Assembly: GCF_000196435.1 (NCBI RefSeq)
Contig: NC_010161.1
Span: 1,302,001-1,366,000, forward strand
Direction: 5' to 3'
DNA length: 64,000 bases
From: Bartonella tribocorum CIP 105476
Lineage (GTDB): Bacteria; Pseudomonadota; Alphaproteobacteria; Rhizobiales; Rhizobiaceae
Shown piece after piece: positions 1 through 8,251 of this stretch. Position numbers and translations under genes: made by a program. Numbering within the stretch: the first letter of the stretch is position 1; each line of letters starts with the position of its first letter. The notes beneath the pieces are model-generated. The model searched no databases, was not told the origin of the DNA, and saw only the letters and a program-made list of their open reading frames with translations.

Positions 1-491
1 CGTTCAGCTGTGAGATCTTCATAAGTATCTTTAAAAATCATGACCATAGGAGCATTAACACAAGCGCCAAGACACTCCACCTCTTCCCATGACAATGTTC
101 CATCTTGATTTGTCGTAAAAGGTTCATGATGAATTTTTTTCTGACACACTTTAATCAATTCATCAGAACCACGTAACATACAAGGAGTCGTACCACACAC
201 TTGAATATGCGCTTTTGTTCCTACAGGCTTAAGCTGAAACTGAGTATAAAAAGTAGCAACTTCTAGGACACGAATATACGCCATAGAAAGAATTTGAGCA
301 ATATGCTCAATTGCAGCACGTGTCACCCAACCATCTTGCTCTTGTGCACGCATTAATAACGGAATAACAGCCGATTGTTCGCGCCCTACAGGATACTTTT
401 CTATAGTACTTTTCACCCATATCTGATTTTCCTTTGTAAAAGAAAATTCTGTGGGCTGATAGACATCATCTGCAAGACGGCGTACGGACAT
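1..491 (-). CDS. nuoE: NADH-quinone oxidoreductase subunit E (partial, 3' end outside window)
   Basis: This is the 24-kDa-type subunit of complex I, which holds a [2Fe-2S] cluster in the peripheral NADH-oxidising arm. About 163 N-terminal residues lie inside the window, beginning MSVRRLADD. The cluster-binding pattern is visible as [11 protein letters not shown] followed about 37 residues later by [10 protein letters not shown], giving the family's four cysteines. The ATG at 491 shares one base with the nuoD stop codon (TAATG), so the two genes are probably translationally coupled. The frame is open to the window edge, so the gene is cut by the window and not broken. Confidence 0.96.
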   Translation of the reverse strand, partial: MSVRRLADDVYQPTEFSFTKENQIWVKSTIEKYPVGREQSAVIPLLMRAQEQDGWVTRAAIEHIAQILSMAYIRVLEVATFYTQFQLKPVGTKAHIQVCGTTPCMLRGSDELIKVCQKKIHHEPFTTNQDGTLSWEEVECLGACVNAPMVMIFKDTYEDLTAE

Positions 492-1681
492 TAGCGATCA
501 ACCTCCCCAAAAACAATATCAATCGAACCCAAAATAGCGGTAGCATCCGCCAACATATGACCTCGGGTTAAAAAATCCATAGCTTGAAGATGAGCAAACC
601 CAGGAGCACGCAACTTAACACGATAAGGCTTATTGGTTCCGTCAGAAACAAGATAAACACCAAACTCACCCTTTGGCGCTTCTACTGCAACATAGACTTC
701 TCCAGGAGGCGTATGAAAACCTTCCGTATAGAGTTTAAAGTGATGAATCAGCGCTTCCATTGAGCTTTTCATCTCAGACCGCTTTGGTGGTACAATTTTG
801 CGATCCAAACTTGAAACTGGGCCATTCTTTTCAGCACCAAGTAATCGTTCTACGCATTGACGCATAATTTTCGCTGATTGACGCATTTCTTCCATACGAA
901 TAAGATAGCGATCATAACAATCACTATTTTTACCTATAGGAATATCAAATTCCATTTCATCGTAACATTCATAAGGCTGGCTTTTACGCAAATCCCATGG
1001 CACACCAGCACCACGGATCATAACCCCAGAAAAACTACGTGCCCAAGCTTCGTCAATACTGACAATACCAATATCCACATTACGCTGCTTAAAAATTCGA
1101 TTTGGTGTCACAAGCGCATCAAGTTTTTCAAGAGAAACAAGAAACGGATCAATAAAATTACCAATGTCTTCAACTAAAGATTCCGGTAAGTCTTGATGCA
1201 CACCACCGGGACGAAAATAATTAGCATGAAGTCGAGCGCCACAGGCACGCTCATAAAAAATCATCAATCTTTCACGTTGTTCAAATCCCCAAAGTGGTGG
1301 TGTCAAAGCACCAACATCCATCGCCTGTGTCGTTACATTAAGCAAATGATTAAGAATACGCCCGATTTCAGAAAATAAAACACGTATTAACTGTCCTCTT
1401 TTAGGAACTTTAATATTCAATAACTTTTCAATCGCAAGAACAAAAGCATGTTCCTGATTCATAGGAGCAACATAATCTAAACGATCTAGATAAGGACCCG
1501 CCTGAAGATAAGTTTTTGTTTCCATTAATTTTTCGGTGCCGCGATGTAATAACCCAATATGTGGGTCTACACGCTCAACAACTTCACCGTCCAACTCCAG
1601 AACCATGCGCAAAACACCATGCGCTGCAGGATGCTGCGGACCAAAATTGATATTAAAGTTTCGAACATTGACCTCAGCCAC
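491..1681 (-). CDS. nuoD: NADH-quinone oxidoreductase subunit D
   Basis: This is the 49-kDa subunit of complex I, which forms the quinone-binding site together with NuoB. The protein is about 396 residues. It shows the family landmarks [14 protein letters not shown] near the N terminus, [12 protein letters not shown] and [16 protein letters not shown], and ends with [13 protein letters not shown] prefer the GTG at 1681 ([10 protein letters not shown]) over a TTG two codons upstream because an AGGGG ribosome site sits about six bases before the GTG. A 120-bp spacer separates it from nuoC. That is larger than the other gaps in the operon, but I see no clear terminator in it. Confidence 0.97.
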   Translation of the reverse strand: MAEVNVRNFNINFGPQHPAAHGVLRMVLELDGEVVERVDPHIGLLHRGTEKLMETKTYLQAGPYLDRLDYVAPMNQEHAFVLAIEKLLNIKVPKRGQLIRVLFSEIGRILNHLLNVTTQAMDVGALTPPLWGFEQRERLMIFYERACGARLHANYFRPGGVHQDLPESLVEDIGNFIDPFLVSLEKLDALVTPNRIFKQRNVDIGIVSIDEAWARSFSGVMIRGAGVPWDLRKSQPYECYDEMEFDIPIGKNSDCYDRYLIRMEEMRQSAKIMRQCVERLLGAEKNGPVSSLDRKIVPPKRSEMKSSMEALIHHFKLYTEGFHTPPGEVYVAVEAPKGEFGVYLVSDGTNKPYRVKLRAPGFAHLQAMDFLTRGHMLADATAILGSIDIVFGEVDR

Positions 1682-1801
1682 AATCAACCCCTTGCTTTTT
1701 TAAAAACTTCATATCAAATATAAAAAAAATCTATCATACTAAAAACATTTCATTATTTAAGAAACACACTACTCTCATGTAACGCCTTATCAAAACCAAT
1801 C

Positions 1802-2413
1802 TTATTTTTTTTCATCTTCTTTTCCATCACAAGGTAAAACATATTGTCCTCCTTCCCAAGGAGAAAGAAAATCAAAATTACGCATTTCTTGGCGCAAAAC
1901 AACGGGTTCATAAATCACCCTCTTTGCTTCATTATCATAACGGCATTCAACAAATCCTGTCACAGGAAAGTCTTTGCGTAAAGGATATCCTTCAAACCCA
2001 TAATCTGTTAAAATCCGTCTCAAATCCGGATGACCTGAAAATAAAATCCCATACATATCATAGGTTTCACGTTCATACCACTCTGCACCAGGATAAACCG
2101 TACAAGCTGAAGCAACAGGCGTATTTTCATCTGTGCGAACTTTGACACGTAAGCGCAAATTCTCACGAGGAGATAATAATTGGTAAGAGACATCAAAGCG
2201 CTTATCGCGAGAAGGATAATCCACACCACTAATATCTGTAAGATTAATAAATTGACAGTGAGAATCATCACGAACAAACATTAAGACATCAGTAATTGCA
2301 TCAAGACGTGCCACAATGGTTAATTCACCAAAAGCAAAAACGGTCTCCTCAAGCTTATTTCCTAACTTGTTTTTCAAATAAGTAGCAAGTTCAACCAGTG
2401 ATTCATCCATCAT
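1802..2413 (-). CDS. nuoC: NADH-quinone oxidoreductase subunit C
   Basis: This is the 30-kDa subunit of the peripheral arm of complex I. The 203-residue protein carries the family signature around [20 protein letters not shown] and then [20 protein letters not shown], both highly conserved in NuoC. It is separate from NuoD, unlike the NuoCD fusion of enterobacteria and as expected in alphaproteobacteria. Two ATG codons are adjacent at the start (2413 and 2410), and I cannot choose between them. The stop lies 14 bp upstream of nothing but spacer, and the start lies 14 bp after the nuoB stop. Confidence 0.97.
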   Translation of the reverse strand: MMDESLVELATYLKNKLGNKLEETVFAFGELTIVARLDAITDVLMFVRDDSHCQFINLTDISGVDYPSRDKRFDVSYQLLSPRENLRLRVKVRTDENTPVASACTVYPGAEWYERETYDMYGILFSGHPDLRRILTDYGFEGYPLRKDFPVTGFVECRYDNEAKRVIYEPVVLRQEMRNFDFLSPWEGGQYVLPCDGKEDEKK

Positions 2414-2427
2414 GATACGAAAACTCT

Positions 2428-3009
2428 CTATCGCTCTATGGATCCGGTACGACGGATTTTTTTCTGTAACAACAGTATGCCGTACAATAATGCCTCTGCT
2501 GTAGGCGGACAGCCTGGAACATATATATCGACAGGAACGATACGATCACATCCACGTACCACTGAATAGGAATAATGATAATACCCACCACCGTTTGCAC
2601 ATGATCCCATAGAAATCACATAACGTGGCTCTGGCATCTGATCATACACTTTTCTTAAAGCAGGCGCCATCTTATTTGTTAGAGTCCCTGCGACCACCAT
2701 CACATCGGACTGTCGGGGGGAGGCTCGTGGTGCATATCCAAAACGCTCATTGTCATAATGAGGCATTGAGCATTGCATCATTTCAATAGCACAACAAGCC
2801 AAACCAAAACTCATCCACATTAAAGAACCGGTACGTGCCCAAGTAATCAAGGCATCTGCTGAGGTAACTAAAAAACCCTTATCTGATAATTCAGCATTAA
2901 TATCACGAAAAAACCTATCATCTGATCCTATCAGTTCACCAGTATTGGGATCAATGATTCCTTTTGGTTTTGGAGCTGTAATCGTTGAATTATTAGATCT
3001 TAATTCCAT
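2428..3009 (-). CDS. nuoB: NADH-quinone oxidoreductase subunit B
   Basis: This is the 20-kDa (PSST) subunit, which carries the terminal [4Fe-4S] cluster N2 that passes electrons to quinone. In the 193-residue protein the cluster cysteines are visible as the adjacent pair C72-C73 ([11 protein letters not shown]), C137 ([10 protein letters not shown]) and C167 (VPGCPP). The ATG at 3009 overlaps the last 10 bases of nuoA in another frame, which supports coupled translation. Confidence 0.97.
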
Positions 3010-3365
3010 TCAAGAGCCCCTTTTTTCCATTCATATATAAATCCAATAGTCAAAATCGCTAAAAACACAATCATCGACCAAAAGCCAAACATACCTATCG
3101 ATTTGAATGAAACAGCCCAAGGAAAAAGAAAAGCGACTTCAAGATCAAAAATAATAAACAAAATTGAAACCAAATAGAAACGAATATCAAACTTCATGCG
3201 TGCATCACTAAATGAATTGAAACCACATTCATAAGCCGATAACTTTTCAGGATCGGGAGAACGATATGCTACAATGTAAGGTGTAATCAACAAAACCCCA
3301 GCAATAACCGCTGACACAATAATAAAAATCAAGACTGGCAAATAAGAGCTCAATAAATAAGCCAT
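3000..3365 (-). CDS. nuoA: NADH-quinone oxidoreductase subunit A
   Basis: This is a small membrane subunit of complex I with three expected transmembrane helices. They are visible at about residues 7-30, 62-82 and 88-110. The motif [16 protein letters not shown], with the conserved cysteine of the quinone-site loop, is present. The start at 3365 ([11 protein letters not shown], 121 residues) is chosen because AGAGGG lies just upstream; a longer reading from 3404 adds 13 residues that do not look like NuoA. It is the first gene of the operon, so the nuo promoter should lie between here and the tRNA-Asp gene. I see only weak candidates there. Confidence 0.95.
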
Positions 3366-3661
3366 AACCCTCTTCCATCGTAACAAAATGCCTAAGTTTA
3401 ACACAATGACTCGATATTGCGAGATAAACAGACAAATTCAACAATAATCGCTCTATTAATTCTACTCATACTGCTTGAAAGGTATACAGAGCGATACTTT
3501 TCTTATCGGCATAGGTAACGCAGAGCAACAAAAGACGCAAGTCCTATTCTTATAAACCATGTAAAAAGGAAGAAAAAACGTATCCCTCCTAAATCTTAGA
3601 CACTCTACCCCCTAATTCATAGCACATGAATATCTTAAAAATTTCATAAGGAAACATAAAA

Positions 3662-3738
3662 TGGCGCGAGTGACGGGGCTCGAACCCGCGACCTCCGGCG
3701 TGACAGGCCAGCACTCTAACCAACTGAGCTACACTCGC
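3662..3738 (-). tRNA. tRNA-Asp (GTC)
   Basis: The 77-nt cloverleaf has acceptor stem GCGAGTG/CACTCGC, discriminator G and an encoded CCA. The D arm contains GCTCAGTTGGTTAGAG, the anticodon loop is CTGTCAC (anticodon GTC), and the T arm contains GGTTCGAGCC. Length and layout match the usual bacterial tRNA-Asp. Confidence 0.96.
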
Positions 3739-3917
3739 GCATTTCTTTCTAACCAATTCATTATTGGTATAAAGGGTCGTGTAAGGGGTTCATACGTTTA
3801 TGTCAAGCAGACTCATGCATTTTTTAAAAAAAATCATCAAATACAATCTTTATTCTTGCGTTTGCAAAATTTTTTCCTTAATAGAGAGTGCCTATTCAAT
3901 TGCTGATCATTGGCATT

Positions 3918-3993
3918 GGGCGATTAGCTCAGCTGGTAGAGCGCCTCGTTTACACCGAGGATGTCGGGAGTTCGAGTCTCTCATCGCCCACCA
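3918..3993 (+). tRNA. tRNA-Val (TAC)
   Basis: The 76-nt cloverleaf has acceptor stem GGGCGAT/ATCGCCC, discriminator A and an encoded CCA. The anticodon stem CCTCG/CGAGG encloses loop TTTACAC (anticodon TAC). The T loop TTCGAGT is typical. Confidence 0.96.
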
Positions 3994-5068
3994 TTTCTTT
4001 TGTTTTGCAAACAAATTTATTGGTTCTACACATACTCGTGAGTGAGTAGATAGGTTTTTAAATCTGTTTGTTAAAATTTATGCTCTTTAGCTCGTGCGCA
4101 ATTAGCATTTTTAAGTTCCATTCTTGAAGAACTATGCAATACCTTAACGAACGTTCTAGCATTTTTACCTCTATATCACTATCACTCAAAGAATTAAAAA
4201 CTTCGTTGTGAAAGCTTTGATTCTTTCATAAAAGGATCTCTCCCTATTGATCTAAGTGTATCGCTCAATAAGCTTTTTCTTCTCAACTTCTTGCTAATCT
4301 TACAGCAAAAAGCGTTATAAATATATCCAATTTTCAGTCACGATTGGGCTTGTAAGAAATTTTATACTGTCAATGCAATTCTTGCGTAAAACTCTATTCA
4401 AGTAGTGTAGAATACAAAAAATCACTGTTAATCAATAAAAATTTTGCTGTGATTCTAGCTGAATTTTTCAGTTTTTTCTCTATGAGAGTAAACCAGCTGT
4501 TTTTTTTCAAGCTATTCTTTAACTGTATGATATACTCAAATATTTTTATTAAAAAAATTAAAATCCTTTAAAGAGTTCTTTATTAAATTATACTTATTTA
4601 AAACCAATACAAACTTACCTTGAATAATATGTCATTCTTATAAATTTATCTCTCATAAACTGTCAAAGCAATAACATTTTCTTTTCGAAAAATATGAACG
4701 ATTTAAATAGAATAAATATCTGGAAAGGTAAAATAATTGAAAAATATATGTTTGCAAAGAATTTAACATAATTTATCAAACATCTCCAACTGAACATATC
4801 TTATCATTATGAATAATGATTGTCAGAAATTTTTTAAATATATTGCTTTGTAAAAAACTTTTAGACAAGAAAATGAAATGATAAATGTCATTTTTTCAGA
4901 AAAAATTATTATTTTTAAAAGTAAAATGATTAGCTAACACACTCGAAGAATTAACTTATGAGGAATTATTTTACTTGAATCTCAAATAACTTTACAAAAA
5001 ACGCTTTAGAATGCGTATTAAAATGATTGACCTTTTGTAAGAAGTTTGTCAAAAAGCATATCTAATTT
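3994..5068. other. AT-rich intergenic region without a recognisable gene
   Basis: About 1.1 kb between tRNA-Val and tRNA-Ser holds no open frame of useful length on either strand and no RNA gene that I can fold convincingly by eye. It is visibly richer in A and T runs than the flanking genes. It could hold promoters for the tRNA genes or a decayed gene, but I see no specific evidence. Confidence 0.6.
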
Positions 5069-5158
5069 GGAGGGGTGGCCGAGCGGTTTAAGGCACCGGT
5101 CTTGAAAACCGGCGTGCAGGAGACTGTACCGTGGGTTCGAATCCCACCCCCTCCGCCA
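5069..5158 (+). tRNA. tRNA-Ser (TGA)
   Basis: This 90-nt class II tRNA has acceptor stem GGAGGGG/CCCCTCC, discriminator G and an encoded CCA. The anticodon loop is CTTGAAA (anticodon TGA). The long variable arm GTGCAGGAGACTGTACC is as expected for serine. Prophage A begins seven bases after the CCA; the phage did not enter the tRNA itself. Confidence 0.96.
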
Positions 5159-5159
5159 C

Positions 5160-5164
5160 AGCGC
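5160..5164. repeat. Target-site duplication of prophage A, outer copy next to tRNA-Ser
   Basis: AGCGC sits directly before the terminal TGTAG and is repeated at 41512-41516 directly after the opposite terminus. Five bases is the target duplication length of Mu-family transposition. Confidence 0.85.
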
Positions 5165-5358
5165 TGTAGCTTGCCAGCGTGTTTTGTATATTTTGACACT
5201 ATGTTTTGTACCAATTTATTTTCTTTTAGATGATTTTAAGAGGTTCTCAAAGGGTCTTCAATGTAGCTTGCCAGCGTGTTTTGTATATTTTGACACTATG
5301 TTTTGTACCAATTTATTTTCTTTTAGATGATTTTAAGAGGTTCTCAAAGGGTCTTCAA
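5165..5358 (+). repeat. Tandem duplication of the phage right terminus, two 97-bp units
   Basis: Units 5165-5261 and 5262-5358 are identical by eye, both starting TGTAGCTTGCCAGCG. The inner unit is collinear with the corresponding end of prophage B (from 41563). The outer unit abuts the target duplication, so the outermost copy is the boundary of the present insertion. It contains no gene. Prophage B has a different, 13-bp duplication at the same place. Confidence 0.9.
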
Positions 5359-5372
5359 AGACCTTTCAAAGA
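5333..5372. repeat. Subterminal TCAAAG repeats, right end of A
   Basis: Three copies of TCAAAG occur within about 30 bp (CTCAAAGGG, TTCAAAGACC, TTCAAAGATT). The string TCAAAGGGTCTTCAAAG is shared with the left end near 41240. These could be transposase or host-factor sites near the ends; that role is inferred from position only. Confidence 0.5.
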
Positions 5373-5409
5373 TTGTTTAAATCCCTTTAATAGATCTTTT
5401 TCTCTTCTC

Positions 5410-6231
5410 CTAAATATCACAATTGGTAATGATGAGTTCCTTTGCCGGAATCGCATTATTTGACAAATTACAGGAATAAATTGTTCTTACCTCTTTTATA
5501 TGGAATTGACTGAAGGTTTTTCGAATCTCTGGCACATCATTGAGAGAGAGAAGAAACTTCCCCTTTAATTGTGCAAGCAGCATAGACATCGTCTGGTAAT
5601 CCTCCCGCTTAAACAAGTCCTTGCCATAATAATCCTCAACACCAAAATAAGGTGGATCAAGATAAAACAAGGTATTTGGCCGGTCATAACGCACAATAAA
5701 ATCAGACCAATCTAAATGTTCAATGATAACTCTCGCTAAACGGCGGTAAATAAGCTTTAATATACCTTCAAGTTTGAAGGGATTAAACCGTGCACACCGG
5801 TCTGTCTCAACTCTAAACGTACGCTCTGCTACTTTCCCACTAAAACTTAAACGCTGCAAATATAAAAACCGCAAAGCCCGTTCTAAATCCGTAAGCGTTT
5901 CTGGATTTTGTGTCTGTAAGCGTTCAAACGTCTCACGGCTGCTTATTTGAAACGCTAACAGTTCTATAAAAGGGTGATAATGGCGTTGTAACACCCGAAA
6001 AAAATTCACCACATCTCCTGAAAAATCATTGATAATTTCAGTTGATGGTATCAGTTTCCGTCTAAAGAATATTCCACCCATACCAACGAAAGGCTCGGCA
6101 TAAATGCTATGTGGAATATCTTCAATGATTTTGACAATGGTTTTGGCTAATCTTCTTTTGCCCCCAATATAAGCAGCAGCTGGTGAAATAGGTTCAACAG
6201 ATTTTAATTTTTCCTTATGAAGTATATCCAT
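5410..6231 (-). CDS. D12-class DNA N6-adenine methyltransferase (prophage A)
   Basis: This 273-residue protein would transfer methyl from S-adenosylmethionine to adenine in DNA. Motif I is AEPFVGMGGIFF at about residues 44-55, preceded by YIGGKRRL as in Dam-like D12 enzymes. The catalytic DPPY motif is in FYLDPPYFGVEDYYG at about residue 195. It is the last gene before the phage right end, the position of mom in Mu, so its likely role is to modify phage DNA against host restriction. The 142-bp gap to the upstream gpD gene may hold its own promoter. No restriction partner is present. Its target sequence cannot be read from the protein. Confidence 0.9.
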   Translation of the reverse strand: MDILHKEKLKSVEPISPAAAYIGGKRRLAKTIVKIIEDIPHSIYAEPFVGMGGIFFRRKLIPSTEIINDFSGDVVNFFRVLQRHYHPFIELLAFQISSRETFERLQTQNPETLTDLERALRFLYLQRLSFSGKVAERTFRVETDRCARFNPFKLEGILKLIYRRLARVIIEHLDWSDFIVRYDRPNTLFYLDPPYFGVEDYYGKDLFKREDYQTMSMLLAQLKGKFLLSLNDVPEIRKTFSQFHIKEVRTIYSCNLSNNAIPAKELIITNCDI

Positions 6232-6373
6232 TATTTTTTAACACTCTTTCATCTATGTTAACCGTCTTCTCATTGCTTTAAGTGATAAGAAGTAGCTGTG
6301 ATGTTAAGTTAAGTTGCATCGGACGGGGTTGTCGCAAAACTTTCTCCCGTTGCCTGGGTGACCAGCCCAGCCT

Positions 6374-7366
6374 CTATTTTTGTTCCTTTCCTTGATTTGG
6401 TGCCTCAAAGGTAATTTCTGTTGTGTAACCGCTTTGTTTTTCATAGCGGTGGGTGACGGTAGCGGCTTTCCATGACCCATTAATTTCTTTACGGAACCCT
6501 TGAAGCAGCAGCGGTTGATCCGCCATGATTTCAGGGCGTCCCGCAAGAGTTAAGGAGCCACTGCCTACAGCACGGCATAAGCGATCCGACTCGGAGGCAG
6601 CCGCCGCTTGTGCTTCTTCTTGACTTGGATAACAACTGCGCAGACGACGTACGGGACCAGTAAACCCTGTTTGATGCTTGACTTGGCATTGTTGCCCTTT
6701 TGCGCGATCAAAATAAGAAGTTTCGATGGTGCCGTATTGGGTGCGCGGCTCTAGGGTGAATTCCCAGCTGGAACAGTCATGCTTATGGATGTCGAGTGCT
6801 GGTAAATTATCCCCGCTTAAAAATAAAAACTTATGGTCTTTGATTAAAAAACGCGCCCGCATGCGGTCCGCAAGGCGGGTTAAAAAGTCAACCGCCGATT
6901 GATCGGTGCGCACCACATAAGGCAAGGTTTGTTTGGTAAATTGTGGACTGACCTTTGCTTGATAACCATGGCGTTTGGCAAGGGCCTCAACAATCTCAGC
7001 AATGGTTTTGTGGTCAAAATGTTCACTCGCCTGTTCTTTAAGTTCTTTGCGCATCGAGGCACTTTTGCCACAAAGGCGTAAAATCTCTCCATCACTGCCC
7101 CCAATACTCACCACCGACTCAACAACAAAACGCCCCATAAAGGCACGGATGCTGTTTTGATAGCCAAAGGTGACATGGAGTGCGCTGTTACTGGAGGGAA
7201 TCTCTAAATCATTGCCACTATCATCAAACTCCGCTTCAAATGTATCGGCTTCATTGCCCACATGATCGGTAATGGTTGCCGTTAAAAGACGCTGGTAAAA
7301 AACCTCATGGACAAGATTCTCCCCCACCCTCACCTCAATAAAAGGATGTGTGCGCATTAATCCCAT
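6374..7366 (-). CDS. Tail protein gpD / late control D-like baseplate hub
   Basis: The 330-residue protein belongs to the P2 gpD / Mu gp44 family, which forms the hub at the base of the contractile tail. Supporting stretches are the N-terminal barrel-like HPFIEVRVGENLV, FEAEFDDSGNDLEIP and HVTFGYQ, and later VRTDQSAVDFLTRLADRMRARFLI, characteristic of the family. The start overlaps the gpX stop by 10 bases; a second ATG three codons in is also possible. It ends the tail operon before the methylase. Confidence 0.88.
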   Translation of the reverse strand: MGLMRTHPFIEVRVGENLVHEVFYQRLLTATITDHVGNEADTFEAEFDDSGNDLEIPSSNSALHVTFGYQNSIRAFMGRFVVESVVSIGGSDGEILRLCGKSASMRKELKEQASEHFDHKTIAEIVEALAKRHGYQAKVSPQFTKQTLPYVVRTDQSAVDFLTRLADRMRARFLIKDHKFLFLSGDNLPALDIHKHDCSSWEFTLEPRTQYGTIETSYFDRAKGQQCQVKHQTGFTGPVRRLRSCYPSQEEAQAAAASESDRLCRAVGSGSLTLAGRPEIMADQPLLLQGFRKEINGSWKAATVTHRYEKQSGYTTEITFEAPNQGKEQK

Positions 7367-7611
7367 AGCCTTTTGACCACGCTGTTCTTTTCACATGATA
7401 AAAATTCAGGCAGAATGACCTTTAAGCCCCGCGGCAACAGAGCACCATACCCTGCAATACCTGGATTGGCTTGCAAAGTAGCTTCACAATAACCTTTGAT
7501 CGCTCCAACTTGAGAACGGTCTCCTAATACAGCCATAGCATGTTGAAAGCAGATTAGATCAAGACTCATATCCTCTAGCTCTACCACGAGATGCTTTTCT
7601 GGTATCTTCAT
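7357..7611 (-). CDS. Tail protein X (gpX, LysM-like)
   Basis: This 84-residue protein matches the P2 gpX family in size and pattern: MSLDLICFQHA near residue 15, then CEATLQANPGIAGYGALLPRGLKVILPE. The NPGIA...LP.G..I.LP pattern is the LysM-like fold signature of these small tail proteins, thought to work at the tail tip or baseplate. It overlaps gpU by four bases (ATGA). Confidence 0.85.
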   Translation of the reverse strand: MKIPEKHLVVELEDMSLDLICFQHAMAVLGDRSQVGAIKGYCEATLQANPGIAGYGALLPRGLKVILPEFLSCEKNSVVKRLWD

Positions 7612-8078
7612 GGCGTTTCTCCTCCTTGGGAATATTGATCATATCCCTCTTGGTATTGTCCTTGCGGTTTTCCACCATCGAAAAACGGTAACAAGCTAAT
7701 GGCATAGCGAATACGCCCCGATTGACCAGAGCGACTGATGTAATCATGGTCTTTCGTGACACTGGTGATCACTACAGATCCATGGAGAATGGCACTATAG
7801 CCGTTGTCACTCATCCAACGAATCATCTGAACGGGCTTGGCTGCACGAATGGTTCTGGTGATGGCATCTATCGCTACCCGGTCCCCAAACTCTTCTGGAA
7901 ACAACACCCCGTGGATGGTTTTGGGATCATTGCCATAGCCGGTAAATTGCAAACCAGGAGCCTCACCAAAACGCTCTAAGCAAACCCAGGAGGCAGAGAA
8001 CTCTTCCTCAAACGATTGGAAATTAAGCCAGTCTACATAAAAGAGATGTGGACCTAACATCAGCAAAGGATCTCTCAT
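7608..8078 (-). CDS. Tail protein U (gpU)
   Basis: The 156-residue protein resembles P2 gpU, a tail completion or tail-length terminator protein. Family hallmarks are WVCLERFGEAPGLQFTGYGNDPKTIHGVLFPEEFG in the first half and a short loop GKPQGQYQEGYDQ near the end. The order tape measure - gpU - gpX - gpD is the classic P2/Mu-like order. The start codon overlaps the stop of the small upstream frame (ATGA). Confidence 0.87.
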   Translation of the reverse strand: MRDPLLMLGPHLFYVDWLNFQSFEEEFSASWVCLERFGEAPGLQFTGYGNDPKTIHGVLFPEEFGDRVAIDAITRTIRAAKPVQMIRWMSDNGYSAILHGSVVITSVTKDHDYISRSGQSGRIRYAISLLPFFDGGKPQGQYQEGYDQYSQGGETP

Positions 8079-8251
8079 AGACGCCCTCCCATTGATTGTA
8101 TCCCTTCCAGCACGTCATTTCTTTCGAAACGTATCATTGCATCTCTCCTACCATTGCGCCATCCTAGCACTTCATCCCTCCCCTCATTGTGTTCTTTCCA
8201 GCACGCTGTCTTGTCCCTTATTCTGTCGTCCTTATCATTCTGTGCCACCAT
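8075..8251 (-). CDS. Small hypothetical protein between tape measure and gpU
   Basis: A 58-residue, strongly charged frame (MVAQNDKDDRIRDK..., ending EGIQSMGGRL) starts inside the last codons of the tape-measure gene and ends with ATGA overlap onto gpU. Without it there would be a 156-bp hole in an otherwise tightly packed operon. No family is recognised and no strong ribosome site is seen, so it may be only a coupling frame. It is present unchanged in prophage B. Confidence 0.4.
   Translation of the reverse strand: MVAQNDKDDRIRDKTACWKEHNEGRDEVLGWRNGRRDAMIRFERNDVLEGIQSMGGRL

Noticed and set aside
3661..4045. Two plus-strand frames across the tRNA genes
   Set aside because: They run through tRNA-Asp and tRNA-Val sequence and have no coding support.
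5069..5170. Site-specific integration of the prophage into tRNA-Ser
   Set aside because: No copy of the tRNA 3' end is found at the other phage end and there is no integrase. TG...CA termini, a 5-bp duplication and a DDE transposase show transposition close to, but not in, the tRNA gene.
6304..6373. Extra gene between the methylase and gpD
   Set aside because: The open frame there is mostly the out-of-frame gpD 3' end. The remaining bases hold only a short CTGGG/CCCAG hairpin.
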